A stretch of DNA of 5,971 nucleotides from SZUA-186 sp041552135 (GTDB taxonomy: Bacteria; Pseudomonadota; Gammaproteobacteria; UBA9214). A model generated the notes under the pieces. That model was not told the origin of the DNA. It saw nothing but the letters and a program-made list of their open reading frames with translations, and did no database searches. Made by a program: the position numbers and the translations under genes. Positions 5,908 through 5,971 of this stretch are shown in pieces; the first letter of the stretch is position 1; each line of letters starts with the position of its first letter. The stretch covers positions 1 through 5,971 of the forward strand of contig JBFELL010000175.1 in the NCBI GenBank assembly GCA_041552135.1, written 5' to 3'.

Positions 5908-5971
5908 TCAATCATGGTCATCTGAATACTCCACAAGCTTCTGCAGAATGCGATCCACCAGCGTCAAACCA
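5908..5971 (-). CDS. Possible 3' end of a convergent gene, unknown product
   Basis: Read on the minus strand from the right edge, one frame stays open for 20 codons and stops at TGA (5910-5908). It ends in GLTLVDRILQKLVEYSDDHD. The other two minus frames contain a stop within the same stretch. The composition (amphipathic helix, then an acidic tail) looks like a protein C terminus, and the base composition is AT-richer than in the pil genes. The fragment is far too short to assign a family. If real, the gene converges on pilA with about 130 bp between the two stops. Confidence 0.4.
   Translation of the reverse strand, partial: GLTLVDRILQKLVEYSDDHD

Overview
The window is a chromosomal, GC-rich stretch that looks gammaproteobacterial. 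It joins the succinyl-CoA synthetase genes (sucCD, minus strand) to a divergent type IV pilus control locus (plus strand) of the kind known from Pseudomonas and Xanthomonas relatives. The proteins read as full-length, in-frame orthologues. I see no insertion sequence, prophage part, CRISPR array, tRNA or rRNA. I cannot name the genus.

Layout. Positions 1-1580 (minus) hold sucC and the first 136 codons of sucD, overlapping by four bases (ATGA). A 96-bp divergent spacer follows. Positions 1677-4951 (plus) hold a tight three-gene run: a 75-residue membrane-anchored zinc-ribbon protein (PP0621-like), the sensor kinase gene pilS (29 bp further on) and the sigma-54 response regulator gene pilR (18 bp further on). 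Next comes a 362-bp regulatory region with a good sigma-54 -24/-12 promoter, a TGTC-N7-GACA inverted pair that fits a PilR site, an AT-rich block between them, and an overlapping palindrome pair just after pilR. pilA (5314-5778) encodes a classic type IVa major pilin and ends at a strong intrinsic terminator. The last 140 bases are AT-richer, contain an inverted repeat, and run into what may be the 3' end of a minus-strand gene entering from the right.

How the genes work together. In the Pseudomonas model, PilS is a polar inner-membrane kinase that responds to the pilin pool and phosphorylates PilR; PilR then activates sigma-54-dependent transcription of pilA. All the parts of that circuit are here: the kinase His, the receiver Asp, the AAA+ and Fis-type DNA-binding domains, the sigma-54 promoter and a candidate upstream PilR site. 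sucCD is a TCA-cycle neighbour and has no evident functional tie to pili.

Novelty. I find no convincing undescribed system. The points most worth a second look are the architecture of the pilA control region, the uncharacterised zinc-ribbon gene riding with pilSR, and the small palindromic elements at 4972-4996 and 5840-5868.
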